A stretch of DNA of 38,486 nt from JBELHR01 sp049607205. GTDB lineage: Bacteria; Bacteroidota; Bacteroidia; Flavobacteriales; Flavobacteriaceae. The notes under the pieces were generated by a model. It saw only the letters and a list, made by a program, of their open reading frames with translations. It made no database searches and was not told the DNA's origin. Numbering within the stretch: position 1 is the first letter of the stretch; each line of letters starts with the position of its first letter. Below are positions 24,808 to 33,584 of the stretch, piece by piece. The stretch covers positions 1-38,486 of the forward strand of contig JBMYWH010000021.1 in assembly GCA_049607205.1 (NCBI GenBank). Direction: 5' to 3'. The translations under genes were made by a program, and so were the position numbers.

Positions 24808-26139
24808 ATGAATATTACTAGAGAGAACGTTGATGCATTGAATGCATTGGTAAAGGTTGAATTCTCAGCTGCAGATTACCAAGATAAGGTGAACGGAGTT
24901 TTAAATGACTACCGTAAAAAAGCTAATATCCCAGGATTTAGAAAAGGTCATGTACCAATGGGCTTAGTGAAGAAGCAATACGGTATGTCTGCTAAGGTAG
25001 AAGAGGTTAATAAACTTTTACAAGAGACAATGAACAACTACTTGACAGAAGAAAAATTAGAGGTTCTTGGTAACCCACTTCCTAAAGTAGCGGATGATTT
25101 TACTTGGGATGCTGATGATTTCGTATTCGAATTTGAATTGGGATTAGCTCCAGAATTTGATGTAGACTTAGCAGCTGCTAAAGGAAAAATCACAAAGTTC
25201 AACATTGTTGCTGACGAAGATTTAATTCAAAAAGAAGTTGAAAACATTCAAGAGCGTTACGGAAAATTAGTTCCTCAAGAGGAAGTAGTGGAAGGTGCTT
25301 CTATCACTGGTGTTTTCAAATCAGAAGAACGTGAGGACTTAGAAAAAAGTTCAACTATCGCATTAGCTGATATTAAAGGAAAAATGAACCACAAGAAATT
25401 TGTTGGGGCTAAAGTTGGAGATGTTCTTAAATTAAAGACTAAGAATTTATTTGAAGACGAACATAAATTAATGGGAGCTTTAGGTTTAACTCATGAAGAA
25501 GTTCACGGTTTAGATATTCCATTAACTTTTGAAGTTGAGGAAATTAACTTGACTGAAAAAGCTGAGTTAAATCAAGAGTTGTTTGATAAGATCTTCGGAG
25601 AAGGAGTAGTAACTTCAGAAGAAGAATTGAGAGCAAAAATCAAAGAAGATGCTGAAGCTCAATTTGTAAGTCAAGGAGACCAACAATTATTGAATGCAGT
25701 AACTGAATATTTAGTAGAGAATACTAAGTTTGATTTACCTGCTGATTTCTTAAAGAAATGGTTGGCTCAAGCAGGAGAAAAGCAAATGACTGCTGAAGAA
25801 GCTGAAGAGGAGTACAACAAATCTGAAAAAGGTTTACGTTACCAATTGATCGAAGGTAAATTGATGACTCAAAATGACATCAAATTAGACTATGCTGAAT
25901 TGGTTGAGTTTACTAAAGGATTCATCAAGGCTCAAATGGCTCAATACGGTCAAATGAACCCTGAAGAAAAAGAATTAAACGAAATTGCAACTCGTGTATT
26001 GAGTAATCAAGATGAGGCAAAACGTTTACAAGAGCAATTAGTGAGTAAGAAATTATTAGACTTCTTCAAAGAGAACATCGAGTTCGCTGAGAAAGAAGTT
26101 AGTTTCGAAGACTTCGTAAAAGAAGCTTACAAGAACTAA
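24808..26139 (+). CDS. tig: Trigger factor, ribosome-associated chaperone
   Basis: 443 residues, normal length. It binds at the ribosomal exit tunnel and shields nascent chains. The ribosome-docking motif GFRKGHVP lies near residue 43. The central region (about 150-250), where an FKBP-type prolyl isomerase would be, is weak: EGASITGVFKSEE and the following KFVGAKVGDVLKL lack the usual aromatic active-site residues, as in other Bacteroidota trigger factors, so isomerase activity is doubtful. The C-terminal helical arms (260-443) are acidic and intact. Codon use (GTA, TTA, AAA) looks like a highly expressed gene. The tig-clpP-clpX order is conserved, here interrupted by an antisense helicase gene. 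Confidence 0.96.
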   Translation: MNITRENVDALNALVKVEFSAADYQDKVNGVLNDYRKKANIPGFRKGHVPMGLVKKQYGMSAKVEEVNKLLQETMNNYLTEEKLEVLGNPLPKVADDFTWDADDFVFEFELGLAPEFDVDLAAAKGKITKFNIVADEDLIQKEVENIQERYGKLVPQEEVVEGASITGVFKSEEREDLEKSSTIALADIKGKMNHKKFVGAKVGDVLKLKTKNLFEDEHKLMGALGLTHEEVHGLDIPLTFEVEEINLTEKAELNQELFDKIFGEGVVTSEEELRAKIKEDAEAQFVSQGDQQLLNAVTEYLVENTKFDLPADFLKKWLAQAGEKQMTAEEAEEEYNKSEKGLRYQLIEGKLMTQNDIKLDYAELVEFTKGFIKAQMAQYGQMNPEEKELNEIATRVLSNQDEAKRLQEQLVSKKLLDFFKENIEFAEKEVSFEDFVKEAYKN

Positions 26140-26156
26140 TCTCTTAAGAGATAAAA

Positions 26157-26190
26157 GAAAAGCTCCATCAGAAATGATGGAGCTTTTTTT
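26157..26190 (+). terminator. Terminator after tig, GNRA loop
   Basis: Ten-base stem AGCTCCATCA/TGATGGAGCT (26161-26170 with 26175-26184), GAAA tetraloop, then seven T. The opposite strand also has a T-rich tail, so it may serve the convergent helicase gene too. Confidence 0.9.
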
Positions 26191-26191
26191 A

Positions 26192-27535
26192 TTATTTTCT
26201 CTTTTGACCTCGGGTCTTAGGTTTCTTATACTTTGCAGCGAGCTTTCTGCGGTAAGAACCTCCTTGGTTTGTTTTCTGATTCTTTTCTTTCTTTTCGTGA
26301 AAAGCAGGACCAGGAGCATGCTGTTTAGATTTTAACTTTTGATAAGGCTTGAAGTCTTCCTTATCTAGTTCGTCGTCAATTAATCGAGTGTCAATCTGAA
26401 GATCTTCTGGGTTGGGTTCAAGAACTGGTGGTCTTTTTAAATACTCTTCAATAGATGCCATGTTTTCCATCTCTTTCTCAGAGACAAAAGAAATAGCTAC
26501 ACCTTCTTTGTTGGCACGTGCGGTTCTACCAATTCTATGTAAGTAGTTTTCTGTAGTTTCCGGAATGTCAAAGTTGATTACATGGGTCACATCTTCGAAA
26601 TCTAATCCACGAGCCACAAGATCCGTAGCGATTAAAACGCGATGTCTATTTTCTTGAAAACGCTTGATGGATCTCAAACGGTAATTTTGTGTCTTGTTGG
26701 AATGAATAATAGCAAAGTCACTGGTGTTTTCTTCTCCACGTACATCTTCTGCGATTTCCTCAAACAATAAATCTGCCCAACGCTTCGTTTTAAGAAAAAC
26801 TAAAACGCGTTTCATTTCAGGGTTTTTCAAAAGTTCTTCAAGTAAATGTACTTTAGTATGGAAATTAGGAACTTCGTATTTGACTTGCTTAATTTGCTGT
26901 AAGGGCGCACCGCTTCCCTCCACTTCAACGCGAACCGGAGATCGGAAGTGGTCTTCAATCATAAGCTCTACTTCGGGAGTCATGGTTGCTGAGAAAAGGA
27001 TTCCTTGTTTTTTATTCGGTACTAAATCAAGAATTTGTTCCAATTGGGATCTAAATCCTAAGGCAAGTATTTCATCCACTTCATCCAAAACTAATTTCTG
27101 AATGGACTTAAGTTTTAGAGCACCTGACATCCCAAGGTCTATAATTCGTCCTGGAGTGGAGACTAAGATGTCTAAACCTAGGCGGATCATTTCTTTTTGT
27201 TTGTTGATGTTTGCTCCACCGTAAATTCCTCCATATCTCACATTGATGTATGGGGTTAATTCTTCAATCGATTTTTCAACCTGAAGAACAAGCTCTCGAG
27301 TGGGAACAATAATTAAAACTCTTGGGTGTTTTTGCTTTGAAAAAGCGAGAGATTTCAGAATAGGCATCAAATAACCATAAGTCTTTCCCGTCCCGGTTTG
27401 TGCAATACCAATTACATCCCTTCCCGATAAGATTACTGGAAACGCTTCAGTTTGAATAGGAGTAGGGTTTTCTAGTCCTAAATCCTCAATCGCATTCCTT
27501 AAAGGAGTGCCTAAATTAATTTGATCAAATCCCAT
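26192..27535 (-). CDS. DEAD-box RNA helicase
   Basis: 447 residues from the ATG 27535 (MGFDQINLG); eight upstream codons exist in frame but would cover the promoter box. Helicase motifs run in order: Q motif NPTPIQTEAFP, motif I AQTGTGKT, motif Ia PTRELV, motif II DEVD rather than DEAD, motif III SAT, then RVLIATDLVARGLD and motif VI HRIGRTARA. A basic tail of about 60 residues rich in K, R and Q (ending KKPKTRGQKRK) probably binds RNA. Likely roles are ribosome assembly or cold adaptation. It converges with tig at a shared hairpin and diverges from clpP. Confidence 0.95.
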   Translation of the reverse strand: MGFDQINLGTPLRNAIEDLGLENPTPIQTEAFPVILSGRDVIGIAQTGTGKTYGYLMPILKSLAFSKQKHPRVLIIVPTRELVLQVEKSIEELTPYINVRYGGIYGGANINKQKEMIRLGLDILVSTPGRIIDLGMSGALKLKSIQKLVLDEVDEILALGFRSQLEQILDLVPNKKQGILFSATMTPEVELMIEDHFRSPVRVEVEGSGAPLQQIKQVKYEVPNFHTKVHLLEELLKNPEMKRVLVFLKTKRWADLLFEEIAEDVRGEENTSDFAIIHSNKTQNYRLRSIKRFQENRHRVLIATDLVARGLDFEDVTHVINFDIPETTENYLHRIGRTARANKEGVAISFVSEKEMENMASIEEYLKRPPVLEPNPEDLQIDTRLIDDELDKEDFKPYQKLKSKQHAPGPAFHEKKEKNQKTNQGGSYRRKLAAKYKKPKTRGQKRK

Positions 27536-27548
27536 ATGAGTCTTTTTG

Positions 27549-27556
27549 CAAAGGTA
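27549..27556 (-). promoter_or_regulatory. Candidate -7 box for the DEAD-box helicase gene
   Basis: On the minus strand TACCTTTG matches TAnnTTTG, 13 bases before the ATG at 27535, implying a very short leader. No TTG is seen at the usual -33 spacing. Confidence 0.45.
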
Positions 27557-27615
27557 CAATTAATTGCTATATTGTTAGTATCTTTACAAACTCATTAAAA
27601 CAAAAATATTTCGAT

Positions 27616-28278
27616 ATGAATTACTCAGAGGAATTTAAAAAGTTCGCTACTAAAGATCATGGGATCAATAGTATGTATTATGACCAATTGGTTAGTAGTG
27701 TAACTCCATATATTATTGAAGAACGTCAATTAAATGTGGCACAAATGGATGTGTTCTCTAGATTGATGATGGATCGTATCATTTTCTTAGGAACTGGTGT
27801 AAATGACCAGGTGGCAAACATTATTCAAGCACAGCTATTGTTCTTGGAAAGTGTGGATGCTTCTAAGGATATCTCTATTTATATCAATTCTCCTGGAGGA
27901 GGGGTGTATGCTGGTTTAGGGATTTATGATACCATGCAGTTTATCAAGCCTGACGTAGCAACAATTTGTACTGGAATGGCTGCTTCTATGGGAGCTGTTT
28001 TAATGTGTGCAGGCGCAGAGGGTAAACGTTCTGCATTACCGCATTCAAGAATTATGATTCACCAACCATTAGGGGGTGCTCAAGGGCAAGCTTCTGATAT
28101 CGAAATTACAGCGCGTGAAATCATGAAATTAAAAGAAGAATTATATCAGATTATAGCAAAGCACTCTGGACAGACTTACGATAAAGTTTATGCAGATTCT
28201 GATCGTGATTATTGGATGAAGGCCGATGAGGCCAAAGCCTATGGAATGATCGACGAAGTTTTGCTTAGAAATAAATAA
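27616..28278 (+). CDS. clpP: ATP-dependent Clp protease proteolytic subunit
   Basis: 220 residues. The catalytic triad is complete: Ser124 in GMAASMGAV, His149 in RIMIHQPLGG and Asp198 in DSDRDYW. The oxyanion/glycine loop NSPGGGVYAG is typical. The N terminus is about 25 residues longer than in E. coli ClpP, probably a propeptide or extended axial loop, as in other Flavobacteriia. Six bases separate it from clpX, so the protease and its unfoldase are co-expressed. Tetradecamers degrade ssrA-tagged and regulatory proteins. Confidence 0.97.
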   Translation: MNYSEEFKKFATKDHGINSMYYDQLVSSVTPYIIEERQLNVAQMDVFSRLMMDRIIFLGTGVNDQVANIIQAQLLFLESVDASKDISIYINSPGGGVYAGLGIYDTMQFIKPDVATICTGMAASMGAVLMCAGAEGKRSALPHSRIMIHQPLGGAQGQASDIEITAREIMKLKEELYQIIAKHSGQTYDKVYADSDRDYWMKADEAKAYGMIDEVLLRNK

Positions 28279-28284
28279 AAATAG

Positions 28285-29523
28285 ATGTCAAAAGAAGAAA
28301 TATTAGAGTGTTCGTTTTGTGGGAGAAAGAAGGCGGAAACTGACCTGTTAATAGCAGGGATGGATGCTCATATATGTGATAAATGTATCGAACAAGCTCA
28401 TGGGATTGTTTTAGAGGAAATTGCTGATCTTCAAGCTAAGGAAGTAGGTGGCGATTTAACTTTGAAAAAGCCCTTAGAAATTAAGGAGTTTTTAGATCAG
28501 TATATTATCGGTCAAGACCAAACAAAAAAGTCTATGGCTGTGGCAGTGTACAATCACTATAAGAGATTACTTCAAGATCCTAATGATGAAAATGATGTGG
28601 ATATTGAGAAGAGTAATATTGTTTTAGTAGGAGATACCGGTACGGGAAAAACACTTATTGCACGTACGATTGCACGTATGCTTTCAGTGCCTTTTTCTAT
28701 TGTTGATGCTACGGTGCTAACTCAAGCAGGTTATGTTGGAGAGGATGTAGAGAGTATTCTCTCTCGTCTACTTCAAGCTGCTGACTATGATGTGGCTAAA
28801 GCAGAAAGAGGAATTGTCTTCATTGATGAAATTGATAAAATTGCTCGTAAAGGAGATAATCCTTCTATTACAAGAGATGTATCTGGTGAGGGAGTACAGC
28901 AAGCCTTATTGAAATTATTAGAAGGTTCTGTGGTAAATGTGGCACCTCAAGGAGGACGTAAACATCCAGATCAGAAATTTGTTGAGGTGAATACTAAGAA
29001 CATTCTTTTTGTTGCTGGAGGAGCTTTCTCAGGAATTGATAGAGTAATTTCTAAGCGTTTAAACATGCAAGCCGTAGGGTATTCCGCTTCTATTTCTGAT
29101 GAAAAAGTAGATGAAGAAAACTTACTTCAATATATCATACCTAGCGACCTAAAAGAGTTTGGATTAATTCCAGAAATTATCGGTCGTCTTCCTGTGCTTA
29201 CCTATATGAACCCTTTAGATGCTCCGACACTAAGAGCTATTCTTACGGAACCTAAAAATGCGATCATCAAGCAATATACTAAGTTGTTTGCTATGGATGA
29301 CATCGAACTTAATATTGAAGATTCAGCTTTAGATTTCATTGTTTCTAAAGCTATAGAATATAAGTTAGGTGCACGTGGATTGCGTTCATTATGTGAAGGT
29401 ATCTTTACTGACGCTATGTTTGAACTTCCAAGTTCAGATGAAAAAGTTTTGACCGTGACTGCGGATTATGCTGAAGAAAAATTGAGTAAAACTGCTTTGA
29501 AAAAACTTAAAGCTGTATCCTAA
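28285..29523 (+). CDS. clpX: ATP-dependent Clp protease ATPase subunit ClpX
   Basis: 412 residues. The N-terminal zinc-binding domain has all four cysteines (C9, C12, C31, C34). The AAA+ module follows: Walker A GDTGTGKT near 116-123, pore loop GYVGEDV, Walker B IVFIDEIDKIA, RKH-like loop region and sensor 2 in LGARGLRSL. The C-terminal IGF-type loop for ClpP docking was not separately located. It unfolds substrates and feeds them to ClpP encoded just upstream; dnaG follows after 18 bases. Confidence 0.97.
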   Translation: MSKEEILECSFCGRKKAETDLLIAGMDAHICDKCIEQAHGIVLEEIADLQAKEVGGDLTLKKPLEIKEFLDQYIIGQDQTKKSMAVAVYNHYKRLLQDPNDENDVDIEKSNIVLVGDTGTGKTLIARTIARMLSVPFSIVDATVLTQAGYVGEDVESILSRLLQAADYDVAKAERGIVFIDEIDKIARKGDNPSITRDVSGEGVQQALLKLLEGSVVNVAPQGGRKHPDQKFVEVNTKNILFVAGGAFSGIDRVISKRLNMQAVGYSASISDEKVDEENLLQYIIPSDLKEFGLIPEIIGRLPVLTYMNPLDAPTLRAILTEPKNAIIKQYTKLFAMDDIELNIEDSALDFIVSKAIEYKLGARGLRSLCEGIFTDAMFELPSSDEKVLTVTADYAEEKLSKTALKKLKAVS

Positions 29524-29541
29524 ATAAATTACCTTTCCCCT

Positions 29542-31599
29542 ATGATCTCAAAATCAAGTATTGATTTAGTTTTTGAAACTGCTCGTGTCGAGGAGGTTAT
29601 AGGGGAATTTGTACAACTTAAAAAAGCTGGGGCCAATTATAAAGGACTCAGTCCCTTTACAGATGAGAAGACCCCATCTTTTGTTGTTTCTCCTGTAAAA
29701 CAAATCTGGAAGGATTTTTCCACAGGTAAAGGAGGAAATGCTGTTGCTTTTTTAATGGAGCATGAGCACTTTTCTTATCCTGAAGCGATACGTTATCTCG
29801 CTAAAAAATATCAAATTGAATTAGAAGAGACCGAGCAAACCGATGAGCAGAAGCAACAAGCTGGTGAACGAGAGAGCATGTTCTTGGTTTCAGAATTTGC
29901 TAGGGATTTGTTTTCTTCCAACTTAACTAAGACTGAACAAGGCCGTGCGATAGGGTATACCTATTTTAAGGAAAGAGGAATTAGTGATGAGAGTATCAAA
30001 ACCTTTGAACTTGGATATGCCATAGATAGTTGGGATCACTTCACAGAGGCAGCCTTAAAAAAAGGCTTTGAACTTAAGTACCTGGAACAAACAGGGCTTA
30101 CTATAGTTAAAGAACAAAAGCGCTTTGATCGATTTAAAGGTCGTGTGATTTTTCCTATTCATTCCATGAGTGGGCGCGTACTTGGTTTCGGAGGTAGGAT
30201 TTTAACGGCAGATAAAAAGGCCGCTAAATATGTCAACTCTCCCGAGAGTGATATCTATCATAAGTCGAAAGTACTTTATGGAATTAACCAGGCAAAGCAG
30301 TCCATTGCGAAGGAAGATGTTTGTTATTTAGTTGAGGGATATACCGATGTGATTTCATTCCACCAAGCAGGTGTGAAAAATGTCGTTGCCTCTTCTGGAA
30401 CTGCCTTGACTCCCGATCAAATTAGGTTGATTCAAAGGTTGACGCCAAATATTGTAGTCCTTTTTGATGGTGATGCTGCTGGAATTAGGGCCTCACTTCG
30501 AGGTATTGACTTGATTCTTGAGCAGGGTTTAAATGTAAGAGTCTTGAGTTTTCCTGAAGGGGAAGATCCAGATAGTTTTGCTAGAAGTGTATCTAAACAA
30601 GAGTTAGAGACTTACCTCAAAGAAGAGTCTAAAGATTTTATCACTTTTAAGGTTTCTCTTCTGATGGAAGAGGCGGCACAGGATCCTATCAAGAAAGCGG
30701 GTCTAATTCGCGATATTGTCAAGAGTATTTCTAAGATACCTGACTCTATAAAACGAGAAGTCTACGTCCAAGAATGTTCTAGAATTATGGACATTTCTGA
30801 GAATGTGCTTTTTAATGAACTCGCACAACTCTTAAATAAGGAACAGCAGAAAGCAGTGCCTAAGAAATCTGCTTCAAAGTCTTCTGGAGCCTCTATGAAG
30901 GCCGTTGGAGGTTCTATCTACGAACAGCAGATGATGGAGCAGCAGCAGATGGAGTATGAGATGGCACAAATGCAAGCTTATGGCATAGACCCTTCTCAAA
31001 TGCAACAAGCTCCTGCGCAATCTAAGGCAAATGATCTTCAATTGTACGAACGTGAGATCATCAAGCTCTTGTTGATCTATGGGAATAATGAAGTGGACTT
31101 CGTAGATTGGGTGGAAGAAGCAGACAAGAGGGGTAGGCTTAAAATTGTCGCCCAAAACTATGTCAATACGGTTTGCAAGGAATTGTATTTACAGCTTCAG
31201 GATGATGAGATGGAGTTTGCCAATCCAGTATTTAGCGAAATCTATTATGAGATCATTCATCAACTCAATCAAGTGGATGAGATTTCTATTGATAAGTTAC
31301 TTCACAGTTCTAATGGAGATTTGGTACAAACGGTTACGGATATCTTGATGGAGGATGAAAAATATGCCTTGAGTGACTGGAAAAGTCAAGAAATTCATGT
31401 TCCTACTAAAGAAACTAAGTTGAGTAAAGCGGTTCCAGATGCAATCTTAAATCTTCGCCGCGTCCTTATCGAGCAGAAAATTGAAGACTTGATGAAGTCT
31501 ATTGCTGAGTCTGCACATAGAGATCAGGATTTGGAAATGATCATGAAGTATACCGAGCTTAAGAATCTTATTTTTCAAAAACTCAATCGAGTCTTGTAA
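29542..31599 (+). CDS. dnaG: DNA primase DnaG, with degenerate zinc-binding domain
   Basis: 685 residues. The N-terminal domain (1-100) has the CHC2 framework (LSPFTDEKTPSF, then DFSTGKGGNAVAF), but all four zinc-ligand positions are changed: S37, T40, D58 and T61 replace Cys, His, Cys, Cys. The same substitution is, as far as I recall, seen in related Flavobacteriia, so it is a lineage trait rather than damage. The RNA polymerase core and TOPRIM follow, with VEGYTDVISF and VVLFDGDAAGIRAS intact. A Gln/Met-rich linker (about 458-493) precedes the DnaB-binding C-terminal domain. It makes primers for replication. It lies just after clpPX. Confidence 0.95.
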   Translation: MISKSSIDLVFETARVEEVIGEFVQLKKAGANYKGLSPFTDEKTPSFVVSPVKQIWKDFSTGKGGNAVAFLMEHEHFSYPEAIRYLAKKYQIELEETEQTDEQKQQAGERESMFLVSEFARDLFSSNLTKTEQGRAIGYTYFKERGISDESIKTFELGYAIDSWDHFTEAALKKGFELKYLEQTGLTIVKEQKRFDRFKGRVIFPIHSMSGRVLGFGGRILTADKKAAKYVNSPESDIYHKSKVLYGINQAKQSIAKEDVCYLVEGYTDVISFHQAGVKNVVASSGTALTPDQIRLIQRLTPNIVVLFDGDAAGIRASLRGIDLILEQGLNVRVLSFPEGEDPDSFARSVSKQELETYLKEESKDFITFKVSLLMEEAAQDPIKKAGLIRDIVKSISKIPDSIKREVYVQECSRIMDISENVLFNELAQLLNKEQQKAVPKKSASKSSGASMKAVGGSIYEQQMMEQQQMEYEMAQMQAYGIDPSQMQQAPAQSKANDLQLYEREIIKLLLIYGNNEVDFVDWVEEADKRGRLKIVAQNYVNTVCKELYLQLQDDEMEFANPVFSEIYYEIIHQLNQVDEISIDKLLHSSNGDLVQTVTDILMEDEKYALSDWKSQEIHVPTKETKLSKAVPDAILNLRRVLIEQKIEDLMKSIAESAHRDQDLEMIMKYTELKNLIFQKLNRVL

Positions 31600-31652
31600 G
31601 TTTCTAATTCTGCATAAAACTGTAATATTAAAAGACCTTAAAATAAATTTGG

Positions 31653-31660
31653 TACATTTG
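31653..31660 (+). promoter_or_regulatory. Candidate -7 box before the small ORF
   Basis: TACATTTG matches TAnnTTTG and lies 17 bases before the ATG of the 38-codon ORF. No TTG at -33 spacing. Confidence 0.35.
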
Positions 31661-31677
31661 CGATAAATGCTATCGTT

Positions 31678-31794
31678 ATGAAAAAACCAACCAACTATCT
31701 AAAGGCCTTTTCCTTGTGGTTAAGTTTGCCTTTAGCGCTTTCAAAAGGGGCGAGAAAAAGAATCAATAAACAGATTCGTTTATTGATATTCTAG
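31678..31794 (+). CDS. Small cationic protein, 38 residues, hypothetical
   Basis: Starts MKKPTNYLKAFSLWLSLP and ends with a basic, hydrophobic tail (KGARKRINKQIRLLIF), stop TAG at 31792-31794. It is preceded by a matching -7 box and an A-rich run, and lies in the otherwise empty gap between dnaG and nadE. The stop overlaps the nadE stop region by 15 bases, tail to tail. The net charge is strongly positive. No family is recognised. It could be a real small membrane-associated protein or a chance ORF. Confidence 0.35.
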   Translation: MKKPTNYLKAFSLWLSLPLALSKGARKRINKQIRLLIF

Positions 31795-32568
31795 AGGGAT
31801 GAGGCAAACAGGAATAGGATTCATCTTGTGCTTGTTTGCTTGATTTCGTTTTAAATAAATCTCAAACACTTCTCTTTCTCTTCCTTGGAAATCTTGAGTA
31901 GTTTTATTGAGGTCTTGCATTTTCATAGCCCATTCTAATTCATCGTAGCTTGCTCCGATTTGATCTTCATCCGTACGACTATCTCCGAACAAACCATCTG
32001 TGGGTGCCGCATTTAAAATACTTTCTGGAACATTTAGAAGTGCTCCGAGAGCAAAAACTTCTGATTTATAAAGATCGGCTATTGGACTTAAATCAACTCC
32101 TCCATCTCCATATTTCGTATAGAATCCTACACCGAAGTCTTCTACTTTATTTCCAGTTCCTGCAACTAATCTACCATGGATTCCAGCAAGATAATACAGA
32201 GTTGTCATTCTAATTCTGGCTCTCGTGTTGGCTTGAGAAAGGCTAGTTAATTCTGGAGAATTCCCTTTAGGGACCATATTAATAAAGGAATCAAAGGTTT
32301 GGCTTAGGTCAACTCTAATGCTACTTACATTATCATAGGTGTTTTTGAGATGCTCGATATGCTCTTGAGCTCTTGAAACTTGCGAACTCGCTTGATGAAT
32401 AGGCATTTCTACACATAATACAGGAAAACCTGTTTGAGCGCATAGGGTAGAAGTTACCGCTGAATCAATACCTCCGGATACTCCGACTACAAAACCAGAA
32501 ACTCCTGAGTTCTCTTTGTATTCTTTTAACCATTGAACAATATGCTGATTTACTTTTGATAGATTCAT
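31780..32568 (-). CDS. nadE: NH3-dependent NAD+ synthetase
   Basis: 262 residues from the ATG at 32568 (MNLSKVNQHIVQWL); the frame stays open 40 codons further but that part runs into the divergent gldB gene. It amidates deamido-NAD using ammonia and ATP. The ATP-pyrophosphatase loop GVSGGIDSAVTS is intact, with LVAGTGNKVEDFGVGFYTKY and the following DGGVDLSPIADLYKSEV, both typical. No glutaminase domain is attached, so ammonia is the nitrogen source. It diverges from gldB, a pairing common in Flavobacteriia. Confidence 0.96.
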   Translation of the reverse strand: MNLSKVNQHIVQWLKEYKENSGVSGFVVGVSGGIDSAVTSTLCAQTGFPVLCVEMPIHQASSQVSRAQEHIEHLKNTYDNVSSIRVDLSQTFDSFINMVPKGNSPELTSLSQANTRARIRMTTLYYLAGIHGRLVAGTGNKVEDFGVGFYTKYGDGGVDLSPIADLYKSEVFALGALLNVPESILNAAPTDGLFGDSRTDEDQIGASYDELEWAMKMQDLNKTTQDFQGREREVFEIYLKRNQANKHKMNPIPVCLIPLEYQ

Positions 32569-32595
32569 AGTCTTAGTTACTTTTAGGTCCTCTAA

Positions 32596-32603
32596 CAAAA
32601 ATA
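32596..32603 (-). promoter_or_regulatory. Candidate -7 box for nadE
   Basis: On the minus strand TATTTTTG matches TAnnTTTG and lies 27 bases before the nadE ATG. The -33 region overlaps the start of gldB and shows no TTG. Confidence 0.4.
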
Positions 32604-32610
32604 AAAATAA

Positions 32611-33582
32611 ATGAGAAATATTGTAGGGCTTTATATGTTTTGTTTTTCTTTTCTTTTTTCCTGCCAAGGAACTGATAAAGAACTTCAAATTAATTCTTTG
32701 AATGCTGAAATGAGTTTTACGCGAATGGATGAAATTCTAAATCAAGTTTCGACTATATCTGAGTTAGATTCTTTAAAAAATATTTACCCTCTGTTTTTTC
32801 CAAGTTCTATAGATGGAGCACAAATGTTGGATTGGCTTAATAGTGAAGAATCAAATTATATTCAAGATCAGGTTGATTCCGTATTTTCTAATAAGGATGT
32901 TCAATTAGGTCAAGACTTTCAAAATTTATCTAATCACTTGGAGTATTATTTCCCCAAATCCCCTAAAAATAGTTATTATACCATACTTGGAAATGGTGAT
33001 TATGAAGACCGGGTACTGATCAATAGGGAGAATGTCGTAATCTCGATTGACTTCTTTTTAGGAACAAATAGTCCTTTATATGCAGGTTTAGATGGATATC
33101 TTAAATCTAATTTTGAGCCCAAAACCATGTTAATTCAGGTGGCAAAGGAATTAGTTAATCATAGGTATTTATCCCAGGAGAACTCGTCTAGAATTTTTGT
33201 ATACCAGATAATTCAAGCGGCAAAACCTTATTATGCATCAAGTTTGTTAGTTCCAGGGCATGATTTGGAAGATTATTTAGCCTATACATCGGATCAAATG
33301 GATTGGGCAAGGGCCAATGAATATGGAGTATGGGCTTATTTCATTGAGCAAGAGTTGTTGTTTTCTTCTAATTCAGATTTAAAAAAGCGATTTATTGATC
33401 TGGCTCCATTTTCTAAATTTTACATGAGTTTTGATCGAGAGTCCCCAGGTCAGATAGGGATCTATATGGGCTATAAAATTTTGGATTCGTATATGCAAAA
33501 TAATGATGTATCTTTGGCAAAATTATTGACTTTGAATCCGCAGGTTATCTATGAGAATTCGAAGTTTAAACCAAATAAATAA
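32611..33582 (+). CDS. gldB: Gliding motility lipoprotein GldB
   Basis: 323 residues. The lipoprotein signal ends with the lipobox LFSC (Cys18) followed by QGTDKE. Mature features match GldB: LDSLKNIYPLFFPSSI, LQVNxxDxVF-like spacing and the C-terminal half with GVWAYFIEQELLFSSN, SPGQIGIYMGYKIL and VSLAKLL. GldB is an inner-face or periplasmic lipoprotein essential for gliding in Flavobacterium and linked to type IX secretion; its exact job is not settled. gldC follows two bases later, and the order nadE-gldB-gldC is conserved. Confidence 0.95.
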   Translation: MRNIVGLYMFCFSFLFSCQGTDKELQINSLNAEMSFTRMDEILNQVSTISELDSLKNIYPLFFPSSIDGAQMLDWLNSEESNYIQDQVDSVFSNKDVQLGQDFQNLSNHLEYYFPKSPKNSYYTILGNGDYEDRVLINRENVVISIDFFLGTNSPLYAGLDGYLKSNFEPKTMLIQVAKELVNHRYLSQENSSRIFVYQIIQAAKPYYASSLLVPGHDLEDYLAYTSDQMDWARANEYGVWAYFIEQELLFSSNSDLKKRFIDLAPFSKFYMSFDRESPGQIGIYMGYKILDSYMQNNDVSLAKLLTLNPQVIYENSKFKPNK

Positions 33583-33584
33583 AA

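Noticed and set aside
27579..27586. TATCTTTA as the clpP promoter -7 box
   Set aside because: It differs from TAnnTTTG at the last, usually conserved base, and no spaced TTG was found, so it was not listed.
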